A stretch of DNA of 64,000 nt from Parvibaculum sp. (GTDB lineage Bacteria; Pseudomonadota; Alphaproteobacteria; Parvibaculales; Parvibaculaceae). Below the pieces are notes generated by a model, which saw nothing but the letters and a program-made list of their open reading frames with translations, searched no databases and was not told the DNA's origin. The DNA is taken from assembly GCA_030645235.1 (NCBI GenBank), contig JAUSMV010000012.1, positions 62,001 through 126,000 on the forward strand, in the 5' to 3' direction. Position numbers and translations under genes: made by a program. Shown here one piece after another: positions 54,453 to 62,544 of the stretch. The number at the start of each line of letters is the position of its first letter. Position 1 is the first letter of the stretch.

Positions 54453-55442
54453 GTGGCAAAGATCGCCCCTGGAACGAAATTGAACAAGAGCATTTCAAGC
54501 GTGAACGAGGGCTCGGCAGAAGCCGCCATCACATCCATTCAGCAGGGCTTTGAACGCAGCGGATACATCTGTAATTCAAGCATTGCGACCTCCATTTTCC
54601 TCGCGGAACGCTTGCAAAAGCCTCTGCTGGTTGAAGGCCCGCCCGGTGTCGGCAAGACGGAACTGGCCAAGGCGACCGCCGAGCTTGTCGGCAAGCCGCT
54701 GATCCGGCTGCAATGCTATGAAGGCTTGGACGAGAGCAAGGCGCTTTACGAGTGGAAATACGGCAAGCAGCTTCTCTATACGCAGGTGCTGAAAGAGAAG
54801 CTCGGCGACCTGATGACGGGCGCGCAGGGCCTGAAAGAATCCATCGCGCGTCTTCATGATTTTGACGACACGTTTTTCAGCGAAGAATTTTTAGAACCCC
54901 GCCCCCTTCTGAAGGCGCTGTGGCAGCCCGGCGGCGCGGTTCTGCTGATCGACGAGCTTGATAAATCAGATGATGAGTTCGAGGCGTTCCTCCTTGAAAT
55001 TCTGTCGGATTATCAAATCTCGATTCCCGAACTCGGCACGATCAAGGCGCGCACGCCCCCGATTGTGTTCCTCACGTCCAACAACACACGCGAGATTGGC
55101 GACGCGCTGAAACGTCGTTGCCTGCATCTCTATATTCCGTTCCCCGATACAGCGCTCGAACAGCGCATTATCCGTTCGCGTGTGCCGGAAGTCGAAGAGA
55201 GCCTGCGCAATCAGCTTGTCGCGTTTGTGCAGGGGCTTCGTCAGCTTGATCTGAAGAAGCAGCCGGCGGTGAGCGAGACCATCGATTGGGCGCGCACCAT
55301 GGTTCTGCTCCATGCGAAGGAACTTGATGCCGAGCTTGTGCGACGCACGCTGAATGTGTTGCTGAAGTTTCAGGATGATATCGACAATGTGGATGCTGAA
55401 GTCAATGCGCTGACGACCAAGGCCATCGAAGCGGCGAGATAA
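54453..55442 (+). CDS. MoxR-family AAA+ ATPase
   Basis: The product (329 aa) is a cytoplasmic AAA+ chaperone-like ATPase. Walker A is GPPGVGKT (62-69), Walker B is VLLIDELDKSD, and sensor 1 lies in VFLTSNN; GDALKRRCLHLYIPFPD carries the arginine finger region. The start is GTG with AGGGAAGGG upstream. It is followed after three bases by a VWA-domain gene. MoxR-VWA pairs assemble metal centres or protein complexes (for example CoxD/CoxE for CO dehydrogenase), but no client enzyme is encoded here. Confidence 0.92.
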   Translation: MAKIAPGTKLNKSISSVNEGSAEAAITSIQQGFERSGYICNSSIATSIFLAERLQKPLLVEGPPGVGKTELAKATAELVGKPLIRLQCYEGLDESKALYEWKYGKQLLYTQVLKEKLGDLMTGAQGLKESIARLHDFDDTFFSEEFLEPRPLLKALWQPGGAVLLIDELDKSDDEFEAFLLEILSDYQISIPELGTIKARTPPIVFLTSNNTREIGDALKRRCLHLYIPFPDTALEQRIIRSRVPEVEESLRNQLVAFVQGLRQLDLKKQPAVSETIDWARTMVLLHAKELDAELVRRTLNVLLKFQDDIDNVDAEVNALTTKAIEAAR

Positions 55443-55445
55443 TCC

Positions 55446-56918
55446 ATGACTGAAGTTCTGGGCGATTTCATTCGGGCGTTGAGGGCCGCTGATGTGCGGG
55501 TCTCGACGTCTGAGTCCATTGATGCAGGCAATGTGCTCGACATTGTCGGTTTCGGTGACCGGCAGACCTTGCGCGACGGGCTTTCTCAGGTGCTTGCCAA
55601 AAGCGAGTATGAGAAAGAAGCCTTTCGCGACACGTTTGATCGCTTCTTTGCGTTTGATCAGTTCAAACAAAAGGCCCCCGGCGATCCTCAAAATTCTGAG
55701 GATGGTGAAAGCGAAGACAGCGACCAAAACGCAGACCAACAAGGCGGCGAGCAGCAAGGCTCGGCGGGCGGCCAGCCGCAATCGGGTGGCGGCAATCGCG
55801 AGGGGCAACCTTCAGGCGGTGAACGCGCGGAAGGTGACGCTGAGGGCGAGGGCGGAGCGGAGTTTCCCGACCTCGTTCAGATGCTTGAAAGCGGTGATCA
55901 GGCGGCGTTGCAAATGGCGCTGGCGGACGCCGCACGCGAAGCGCAACTCAACCGTATTCGTCTCTTTACGCAGCGCGGCATGTATGTGCGGCGTATGATG
56001 GAGATCATGGGGCTGAACGGTCTGCAAGATGAGATCGAGCGGCGCGAAGACAATGGTGAGCAGGATCGCGCTGACAATCTGCGCGGCCTTCGCGATCAGT
56101 TGCGCGCCGATGTGCGCGACTATGTTGAAAAGCAGCTCGAGATTTTCACGGCCAATGCAGGCCGTCAGTTGCGCGAAGAAGTCCTGTCACAGGTGCGCCT
56201 CGGCAATATTGATGCGCGCGATATGAAAATCATGCGGGTGCTCGTCGCCAAAATGGCCAAGCGCCTTGTAGCGCTGCATTCGCGTCGCAGGAAAGTCGAT
56301 CGTCGCGGGCATCTTGATGTGCGCCGCACGATCCGCGCGAATGTCGAATTTGACGGGTTGATGTTCCACACGATCTGGAAGCAAAAGAAAATCGACCGGC
56401 CGAAGGTTATGGCGATTTGTGACGTGTCAGGTTCCGTGGCGCAAGTCGCCCGTTTTCTGCTGATGTTCCTCTACAGCGTTCAGGAAGTGTTGCCGCGCGT
56501 GCGTTCTTTTGCTTTCTCCGGTCAACTTGGCGAGACGACCGATATGTTTGAGCAGACGAAAAAGATCGAAGAAGCGATTGCCAAGGCCTTGCGCGATCAT
56601 GGCGGCGGCTCGACGGATTATGGTCAGGCATTCGTCGATTTCGAGCGCCTCGCGCTTGATGATGTGGATCACCGCACCACCGTTCTTATTCTCGGCGATG
56701 CGCGGTCGAACTATTCCAACCCGCGCGGCGATATTCTGAAGAAAATTCATTCGCGGGCGCGGCGTGTCATCTGGCTCAATCCCGAAGGCAAGAGCATGTG
56801 GAATTCGGGTGACAGCGAAATGAAACGTTTGCAGCCCTATTGCGATACGGCTGTGACCTGCGCTTCGCTGAAAGACCTTGAGCGCGTCGTATCTGAGCTA
56901 TTACGTCACGCCAGTTAG
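55446..56918 (+). CDS. CoxE-like VWA-domain protein, partner of the MoxR ATPase
   Basis: The product (490 aa) has an N-terminal helical region, a low-complexity Glu/Gly/Gln-rich linker (about 75-140, with stretches such as QQGGEQQGSAGGQPQ), and a C-terminal von Willebrand A domain. The metal-binding MIDAS is intact: D326-x-S328-x-S330 in ICDVSGSVAQ, with GGSTDYGQAF giving the Thr and LILGDARSN the Asp. It belongs to the VWA_CoxE group. The 3-base gap to moxR implies co-translation. The client complex is unknown. Confidence 0.9.
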   Translation: MTEVLGDFIRALRAADVRVSTSESIDAGNVLDIVGFGDRQTLRDGLSQVLAKSEYEKEAFRDTFDRFFAFDQFKQKAPGDPQNSEDGESEDSDQNADQQGGEQQGSAGGQPQSGGGNREGQPSGGERAEGDAEGEGGAEFPDLVQMLESGDQAALQMALADAAREAQLNRIRLFTQRGMYVRRMMEIMGLNGLQDEIERREDNGEQDRADNLRGLRDQLRADVRDYVEKQLEIFTANAGRQLREEVLSQVRLGNIDARDMKIMRVLVAKMAKRLVALHSRRRKVDRRGHLDVRRTIRANVEFDGLMFHTIWKQKKIDRPKVMAICDVSGSVAQVARFLLMFLYSVQEVLPRVRSFAFSGQLGETTDMFEQTKKIEEAIAKALRDHGGGSTDYGQAFVDFERLALDDVDHRTTVLILGDARSNYSNPRGDILKKIHSRARRVIWLNPEGKSMWNSGDSEMKRLQPYCDTAVTCASLKDLERVVSELLRHAS

Positions 56919-57018
56919 TATTCTGTGCTCTGTGGCCTGGCCGCCCTTGCCTGTCCCGTTTTGATGCGATTAACCTTGCCCCGCTTGAGGCACAAGCCCT
57001 GCATCGCTGGGGTTAGGA

Positions 57019-57034
57019 GCCCGTTTTGACGGGT
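57019..57034 (+). other. Hairpin in the leader of the first SGNH gene
   Basis: CCCGT-TTTG-ACGGG with one flanking G-T pair lies 25 bases before the GTG start. No T-tract follows. It may be a leader structure or the weak end of the VWA transcript. Confidence 0.3.
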
Positions 57035-57058
57035 ATATTGCTTTGAATTGGGGCAGTC

Positions 57059-58123
57059 GTGGGCGTTCGGGGCTATTTAGCCGTTTCATCGGTCAGAGTT
57101 GGGGCGCTGGCGCTTTTGGCGCTGGCAGCGGTTCTGTGCGCCTCATTACCCGTTCATGCCGCACCCATGTCGCTGACACCGCCCAAGGTCGCGAAAGCTC
57201 AGGGCACGCTTGTGCCCGCGCCTGTTGTTGCCCCCACCATGCCGGGCGATGAGCCACCGGTTCCCGCATCAGTGGCAGAACAGGCAACGGCCGCGCCGGT
57301 GCTCACCAAGCCCGTGAAACCAAAGTCGCGTTATAACGTGGTCGTGTTCGGGGATTCGCTTGGCGATGGTGTCTGGGCCGGGCTTTATCATGCGTTGCGC
57401 AAAGACAAGCGCTTCAACGTCATCCGCAAATCAAAAGTTGCCACAGGTTTTGTCCGGCGTGATTATTACGACTGGAACGAAGCCGTGCGCGAGGTCGCGG
57501 CGGACACGGTGATCGATATTGCCATTGTCATCATGGGCACGAATGACCGCCAGACCATTGTTGAAGATGGCGGGCGCTATGCGCTCTTCACGCCGGAATG
57601 GCGCAAGGTCTATGAAGCGCGCGTCGATGATTTTACGGCGACGCTGAAAGCCACGGGCGCACGGATTTATTGGGTCGGATTGCCGGTCATGCGCGGTCAG
57701 ACTTTTGAAAATGACATGGTTTCTTTCTCCGATATTTTTGAACGTCGTGCCGAGGCCAATGCGGTTTATTTTTTACCGACGCATGATCTTCTTGCTGATG
57801 AAGATGGCAACTATGTCGCCTATCGTGAGGATGCTGCAGGGCGTAAGAGATTGATGCGGGCCGAAGACGGCATTCATTTCACGATGGATGGCTATAGCCA
57901 GCTCGTAAAGCCGGTGGCCCATGCGATTGTGCGTGATGTGGATCGCGGGCTCATTGTAGCGGACGCGTCGGCTCTTGCTGTTTCGGCGGCAGCCAATGAG
58001 GCAGATACCGGGAGCACGAAAAAATCTGCCGCTGAAATCGGCCTCAAGACGCAAATCTACGACATGGTCGAAAGCCGTCCGGGTCGCAGCGATGATTGGC
58101 GTTGGTCCGGTGCCGCGCGCTGA
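57059..58123 (+). CDS. Exported SGNH/GDSL hydrolase-like protein (DUF459 type)
   Basis: The product (354 aa) has a Sec signal peptide (cleavage after PVHA near residue 34), a Pro/Ala-rich linker to about residue 90, and an SGNH domain. Block I is VVVFGDSLGDGVWAG with nucleophile S100. Block III is IVIMGTNDRQT. Block V is AEDGIHFTMDGY with the Asp and His. Such proteins hydrolyse or transfer acyl groups on cell-envelope glycans, often together with an MBOAT protein. The start is GTG. The next gene is a second SGNH protein 22 bases on. Confidence 0.88.
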   Translation: MGVRGYLAVSSVRVGALALLALAAVLCASLPVHAAPMSLTPPKVAKAQGTLVPAPVVAPTMPGDEPPVPASVAEQATAAPVLTKPVKPKSRYNVVVFGDSLGDGVWAGLYHALRKDKRFNVIRKSKVATGFVRRDYYDWNEAVREVAADTVIDIAIVIMGTNDRQTIVEDGGRYALFTPEWRKVYEARVDDFTATLKATGARIYWVGLPVMRGQTFENDMVSFSDIFERRAEANAVYFLPTHDLLADEDGNYVAYREDAAGRKRLMRAEDGIHFTMDGYSQLVKPVAHAIVRDVDRGLIVADASALAVSAAANEADTGSTKKSAAEIGLKTQIYDMVESRPGRSDDWRWSGAAR

Positions 58124-58145
58124 TCCCTCACAAGGGCAATCTCTG

Positions 58146-59375
58146 ATGGGCCGGTTGCGGCCAGCGCTTCTTGCCTCTGCCGCTCTTATGGTGCTTGCTG
58201 TTGCCGCTTGTGCCGCAACGCCTTGTTCGCCGTCATTGAGCGCCCCAACGTCGCCCGCCGGCCTCAATAAATTTTATGCGGCCCTTGATGGTTTGAAATC
58301 AGGTACGGCCACGCACCCCGTCACCGTTTTGCATTTGGGCGACAGTCATATCGCGCTTGATCACATGACGGGTGTGCTCCGGCAAAAATGGGTCACGCTT
58401 TTTGGTGATGCCGGTCGCGGCCTTCCCGCCGGTGTGCCTTACCCCTATTTTTCGCCACGCGGTTTCAAAGTCTCGATGACATCCGACTGGACAATTGTTT
58501 CAAGCCTCAAGGCAGGCGTCGCCGGTCCCTTCGGCATTGCCGGTTTTCGCATTGAGGCGTCGAATGCAACGGCGCGCATCTCGCTTGTCAGCGATACGCC
58601 CGTTGATGGTGTTGAGATTGAAGCCTATGGCGGACCGCAATCAGGCTCGCTGTCGCTGACCCTTGGCAATGCTGCGCCGCTCAGGCTCTCAACGCGGCGC
58701 GCGACACCGGGCGTCGTGTTCCTGCGGCTTCCGGCGGCACAGGTGCGCGATGTTGTGCTGATGCCGCAAGGCGATGGCCCTGTCACTCTGCTCGGCTGGT
58801 CGATGTTGAAATCCGGTGCCGGCCTTCGCTATGACAGTTATGGCATTTCAGGTGCGACGCTTGATGTGGTGAGCCATTGGGACGAGGCGATTGTGGATGA
58901 GGAAATCGCACGCTTAGCGCCCGACCTCATTTTGCTTGGCTATGGCACCAATGAAGGCTTTAACGACAATGCCGATGTGGCGGCCTATACGCGGCGCTAT
59001 GAGGCGCTGGCGACGCGGCTTGAGCGATTGGCGCCGCATGCCTCCATCGTCACGCTGGGTGCGGTGGATGGCGCACGCCGCGCGCGACCTGCTGATCGTC
59101 AGACTTGCGGTGACGGTTTTGCCGTGCCGCCGAAGCTCGCCGTTTTGCGTGAGGCGCAGCGCGGCGTCATGCGCGCGCGGGGTCACGGCTTTGTTGATCT
59201 GAGTGCGGCCATGGGCGGCCCGTGCGGCATTTCTCAATGGGTGCAGGCCGATCCGCCGCTGGCCTGGCCTGACCATGTGCATTTGCGAAAGAGCGGTGCG
59301 GAAACGGTCGGCAGATTTCTTTGGCATCAATTGATGCAGCCGTTTGAAACAGCCGTTTGTTTGTCTTCACACTGA
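58146..59375 (+). CDS. SGNH/GDSL-type lipoprotein
   Basis: The product (409 aa) is an exported SGNH-fold protein. A lipoprotein signal ends VAAC (C22). Block I is VLHLGDSHIALDH with nucleophile S67, using the GDSH form common in glycan O-acyltransfer partners; block III is LLGYGTNEGFN; block V is WPDHVHLRKSGAE with Asp and His. The middle (about 120-240) is a carbohydrate-binding-like beta region. ATG 58146 is preferred because the signal peptide begins there. It probably shares an mRNA with the SGNH gene upstream. The paired exported SGNH proteins suggest work on one surface acceptor with the MBOAT at 62545. Confidence 0.87.
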   Translation: MGRLRPALLASAALMVLAVAACAATPCSPSLSAPTSPAGLNKFYAALDGLKSGTATHPVTVLHLGDSHIALDHMTGVLRQKWVTLFGDAGRGLPAGVPYPYFSPRGFKVSMTSDWTIVSSLKAGVAGPFGIAGFRIEASNATARISLVSDTPVDGVEIEAYGGPQSGSLSLTLGNAAPLRLSTRRATPGVVFLRLPAAQVRDVVLMPQGDGPVTLLGWSMLKSGAGLRYDSYGISGATLDVVSHWDEAIVDEEIARLAPDLILLGYGTNEGFNDNADVAAYTRRYEALATRLERLAPHASIVTLGAVDGARRARPADRQTCGDGFAVPPKLAVLREAQRGVMRARGHGFVDLSAAMGGPCGISQWVQADPPLAWPDHVHLRKSGAETVGRFLWHQLMQPFETAVCLSSH

Positions 59376-59376
59376 G

Positions 59377-59404
59377 TTGCGTCCTCTGGTTTAATGGGTA
59401 GTAT
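59377..59404 (+). promoter_or_regulatory. Candidate promoter of the autotransporter gene
   Basis: TTGCGT (59377-59382) and TAGTAT (59399-59404) are 16 bases apart and match four of six bases each with the sigma-70 consensus. Transcription from it would start within a few bases of the base of the structured leader at 59407-59469. It starts two bases after the preceding stop codon. Confidence 0.35.
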
Positions 59405-59406
59405 CT

Positions 59407-59469
59407 GATCAATTAAGACTTCGCTTGGGGGCATACCTGCTGAAGCAGGTGTGTTGGCGAAAATTGATC
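59407..59469 (+). ncRNA. Three-tier structured mRNA leader abutting the autotransporter ribosome-binding site
   Basis: Three nested perfect stems can be drawn. The outer is GATCAATT (59407-59414) with AATTGATC (59462-59469). The middle is TTCGC (59420-59424) with GCGAA (59457-59461). The inner is ACCTGC (59435-59440) with GCAGGT (59445-59450), closed by a TGAA tetraloop and extendable by four more pairs (GCAT with GTGT). The left arm has a 5-base bulge, and a 6-by-2 internal loop holds TTGGGG. The structure ends at the base before the ribosome-binding site GGGGAGAG. No T-tract follows, so it is not a terminator. It looks like a cis-acting RNA element; its ligand or trigger is unknown. Confidence 0.6.
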
Positions 59470-59482
59470 GGGGAGAGATCAC

Positions 59483-62341
59483 GTGACTTTTGTATCGTCC
59501 AACGGACGGCGCAATTTGCGCCGCAGCCTTCTTGCTTCGTCTGTTTTGAGCACGGTTCTTTTGGCTCATACAGGGGCCGCCTTCGCCGGTGATCTTTCGG
59601 TATCGACGGCATTGACTGATCCGATCTCGACCAGCGTTGGCGACGGCGGTGGAGCTGGCGATATCGACATTTTGACGTCAGGCTCTGTGACGCTTGATCC
59701 GACAGATGTCGGAGCGGCGGTCACGCTCGACAGCCCGACGGAATCAATCACCAATAGTGGTTCGATCACCGCCGGTCAGGGCACGATTGCGGAGAACCTC
59801 GGACAGAACGGCATTCGGGTTACGACGGCGACGACCGGCGGGGTCAGTAATATCGGTACGATCAAGACCGGTACGACGCAGACAACGGATTCGAACGGCG
59901 CTATCGTGATTACAGGTGTTGGTGCCGATGCGGCGGTTCTTATTGAAGCCGATCTCGGTACGGGTTTTAACAATACCGGCACCATCTCGTCGATTGCTTC
60001 GTCAACCAATCCTTATGCCGTTCTCATTCAAAGCGTCGGCGCTCCCATTACATTCGGCGTGATCGACGCGGGTGACGCGGCGCTGAATTACGGCATTCAT
60101 AATAAAGGCACGATTTACGGGATCGGCTATATCAACGGTAACTCGACAACAGCAATGGGCTTTGTCGGTTCGATCGCCAATCCGATTTCCATTCCTGGTA
60201 TCAATAATGAAACCGGCGGCACCATTCAGGCGACGTCGGCCGATGATGATGCAACGGCGATTGATATTGGCGCCTTCACCTCAATCACTGGTCCGGGCAT
60301 TGTGAATGGTGGTACCATCACGGCCAGCATTGCCTCTCCGAATAACGCAGGCGTTGCGACAGCCATTCATATCGGTGCAAACGGTTCGGTGACCGAGATC
60401 GCCAATAGCGGTACCATTCAAGGTGCAAGCTCGGGGGCGGCCGGTGGCGATGCCTTTGCGATTGACGTTGATGCGCTCGGCTCTCTGACCACCATTACCA
60501 ACAATGCCAGTTCGAGCATTTTTGCGACGGCGTCAAATGCTGGTGATGATGCGACAGCGATCCGCGATCAGTCCGGCACACTTGCAATGATTGCCAATGC
60601 CGGTTCAATTTCGGGAGCGACAACGGCGACCGGTACAGCTGTTGCTATTGATCTGAGCGCGGGTGCGGGCAACACGATTATCAACAATACCGGTAATATC
60701 GTCGGTCAGATCAATTGGGGCGCCGGCAACTATCAGTTGAACGCGTCGGACGGCGTTATCATCTCCGATTTCTCAATCAATGCAGGTGCTGCCGTCATTA
60801 ATCTGACCGGTGACGCGAGTTTGACCGCAGGCAGCACGCTGCTTGGCGGCGGTACGCTCGATCTGAATGCGGCCACAGGCACAACGCTCAGTGCGAATGC
60901 CAATAATTTCAACGTGACCAACATAACGTTTGATAGCGGTTCGACTTATGCCGTGAGCTATGACACGGCAACGGCAACGCCTTCAGGCCATATTGCGGCT
61001 GATACAGCGACATTGCATGACGGCGCGATCATCAACGTGACGCTGACCTCCTATCTCGGTGCAGCGACGCCGACCATCACGGTTGTCGAGACCAATACGG
61101 CGCTCAATTTTGATACGCCTGCCGATCCTTCGGGTCTTGTCATTGGCGGCATTGGTGCGGGCTACAATGCCGTGCTTGCAACCGCCAATGCCAATGCGGA
61201 CCTCACCGTAACACTGTCGCGCAAGACTGCGGCTCAGCTGGGTCTCGTTGGCAATGCGGCGGTGATTTATGATGCGTCGGTTGATGCGCTTGAAGCGGAT
61301 ACAACATTCGGTGCAGCCGTCGGTAACCTGGGGACAGTTGCAGGCGTTGTCAGCCTTTATAATCAACTTCTGCCTGATCTGAGCAGTGCGCGCGAACAGC
61401 AGGCCATGCGGATGCAGGATGTGGCGTCTGGCTTCGTTAATGACCGTCTGAACCTCATGCGCACAGCAGAACAAGGCGCGGGTGACGGCGGTGGACGGTA
61501 TAATAAACGCTACCGTCGCGCCGGCCTGTGGCTGCAGGAAGCTGCATCGTTTGAAAAAGGCGATGGCGATGTCGGTACGCAGGCCTATGACGGCGAGCTT
61601 ATTGCGCTCGCGCTCGGCTATGATGCGCGTGACGATGATGGCGACGTCTGGGGCGGTTCGCTGACCTATGCGTCGATGTCATATGACGCGGGCCTCAGCG
61701 AAGAGGACAATGTTGCCAGCACGACCATGGCGCAAGTCTATCATTCGCTTAATCGTGGTGCCTTCTTCTGGGATACGATGGGGTCTGTGGCCTGGAATTC
61801 CTATGAATCCAATCGCACTGTGACGGCGGGTGCCGTGGCGCGGACGGCCAGCGCTGACTGGACCGGTTATCAGGGTGGTCTGTCGAGCCAGGTCGGCGTT
61901 GCCGGGAGGCTTGGTTTTCTCACGTTCCGTCCGTCAGCAGGTCTTTCCTATACCTATCTGTCGCAAGATGGTTATAGCGAAGAAGGCGGTGGTACGGGTG
62001 TGAACCTCAAAGTTGACTCCAGCACTTTCTCTTCTTTGCGGGGCAATGTTGAATTGCGTGTGAGCGGCATCTTCTCTAAGGAACCGCAGATTGTGCCTTA
62101 CATACGCGGCGGCATCAGCCAGGAGCTGATGGACACCAAGACGGAGACATCGGGTAGCTTTGTCTCCACCGGCACGACTTTCACGCTGCAAAACACCGAG
62201 CTTGATAAAAGCGCGCCGTTTGTCGGTGCGGGTGTTTCGGTTGTCGGCGGCTATTCACGCCTGTCATTTGAATATACCGGTCAGCTTGGAAGTAAGTTCA
62301 CATCGCATCAGGGTGTTGCAACTGTGTCCTTCATGTTCTGA
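59483..62341 (+). CDS. Autotransporter with beta-helix passenger and C-terminal barrel
   Basis: The product (952 aa) is a type Va secreted surface protein. After a Sec signal peptide (cleavage after AAFA near residue 35) comes a long passenger (to about 650) of short repeats of the form N-x-G-T/S-I, such as ITNSGSITAG and IANSGTIQGAS, typical of a right-handed beta-helix. Residues from about 690 form the translocator barrel, with YRRAGLWLQEAASF, WGGSLTYASMSYDAGL and a final GVATVSFMF ending in the aromatic residue needed for outer-membrane insertion. The start is GTG with GGGGAGAG upstream, directly after a structured leader. No protease or adhesion motif stands out in the passenger. Confidence 0.92.
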   Translation: MTFVSSNGRRNLRRSLLASSVLSTVLLAHTGAAFAGDLSVSTALTDPISTSVGDGGGAGDIDILTSGSVTLDPTDVGAAVTLDSPTESITNSGSITAGQGTIAENLGQNGIRVTTATTGGVSNIGTIKTGTTQTTDSNGAIVITGVGADAAVLIEADLGTGFNNTGTISSIASSTNPYAVLIQSVGAPITFGVIDAGDAALNYGIHNKGTIYGIGYINGNSTTAMGFVGSIANPISIPGINNETGGTIQATSADDDATAIDIGAFTSITGPGIVNGGTITASIASPNNAGVATAIHIGANGSVTEIANSGTIQGASSGAAGGDAFAIDVDALGSLTTITNNASSSIFATASNAGDDATAIRDQSGTLAMIANAGSISGATTATGTAVAIDLSAGAGNTIINNTGNIVGQINWGAGNYQLNASDGVIISDFSINAGAAVINLTGDASLTAGSTLLGGGTLDLNAATGTTLSANANNFNVTNITFDSGSTYAVSYDTATATPSGHIAADTATLHDGAIINVTLTSYLGAATPTITVVETNTALNFDTPADPSGLVIGGIGAGYNAVLATANANADLTVTLSRKTAAQLGLVGNAAVIYDASVDALEADTTFGAAVGNLGTVAGVVSLYNQLLPDLSSAREQQAMRMQDVASGFVNDRLNLMRTAEQGAGDGGGRYNKRYRRAGLWLQEAASFEKGDGDVGTQAYDGELIALALGYDARDDDGDVWGGSLTYASMSYDAGLSEEDNVASTTMAQVYHSLNRGAFFWDTMGSVAWNSYESNRTVTAGAVARTASADWTGYQGGLSSQVGVAGRLGFLTFRPSAGLSYTYLSQDGYSEEGGGTGVNLKVDSSTFSSLRGNVELRVSGIFSKEPQIVPYIRGGISQELMDTKTETSGSFVSTGTTFTLQNTELDKSAPFVGAGVSVVGGYSRLSFEYTGQLGSKFTSHQGVATVSFMF

Positions 62342-62457
62342 ACGGGCGACCTTCGATAACGCAGCAAAAGCCTCGTTCCCCTGTTAACCATAAGTTCAGG
62401 GAATGATTGAGCTTTTTGGCTGGTTGTTCGATATTGAGACAGACTTTATTGAGACTG

Positions 62458-62508
62458 ACCGTCACGCCCCCCTGACGGTGATTTGCTGCGGCGCGAATTT
62501 ATTCGTGC
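62458..62508 (+). other. Two hairpins in the leader of the MBOAT gene
   Basis: ACCGTCA (62458-62464) pairs with TGACGGT (62473-62479) around a C-rich loop CGCCCCCC. GCGCGAAT (62491-62498) pairs with ATTCGTGC (62501-62508), one pair being G-T. They lie 36-87 bases before the MBOAT start and have no T-tracts. They are in the 203-base gap after the autotransporter, where I see no standard terminator. Confidence 0.35.
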
Positions 62509-62544
62509 CGGTTTGTTTGCGTTGGTATTTGAGTTTGGTGGGCA

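Noticed and set aside
54453-56918. MoxR-VWA pair considered as a defence or toxin system
   Set aside because: Both genes match the common CoxD/CoxE-type pair with intact Walker and MIDAS motifs, without effector, nuclease or other defence-type neighbours.
59566-61474. Repeated short motifs in the autotransporter passenger considered as a DNA repeat or CRISPR-like array
   Set aside because: The repeats are at the protein level (N-x-G-T/S-I turns of a beta-helix) and vary in length and DNA sequence, with no constant repeat and spacer spacing.
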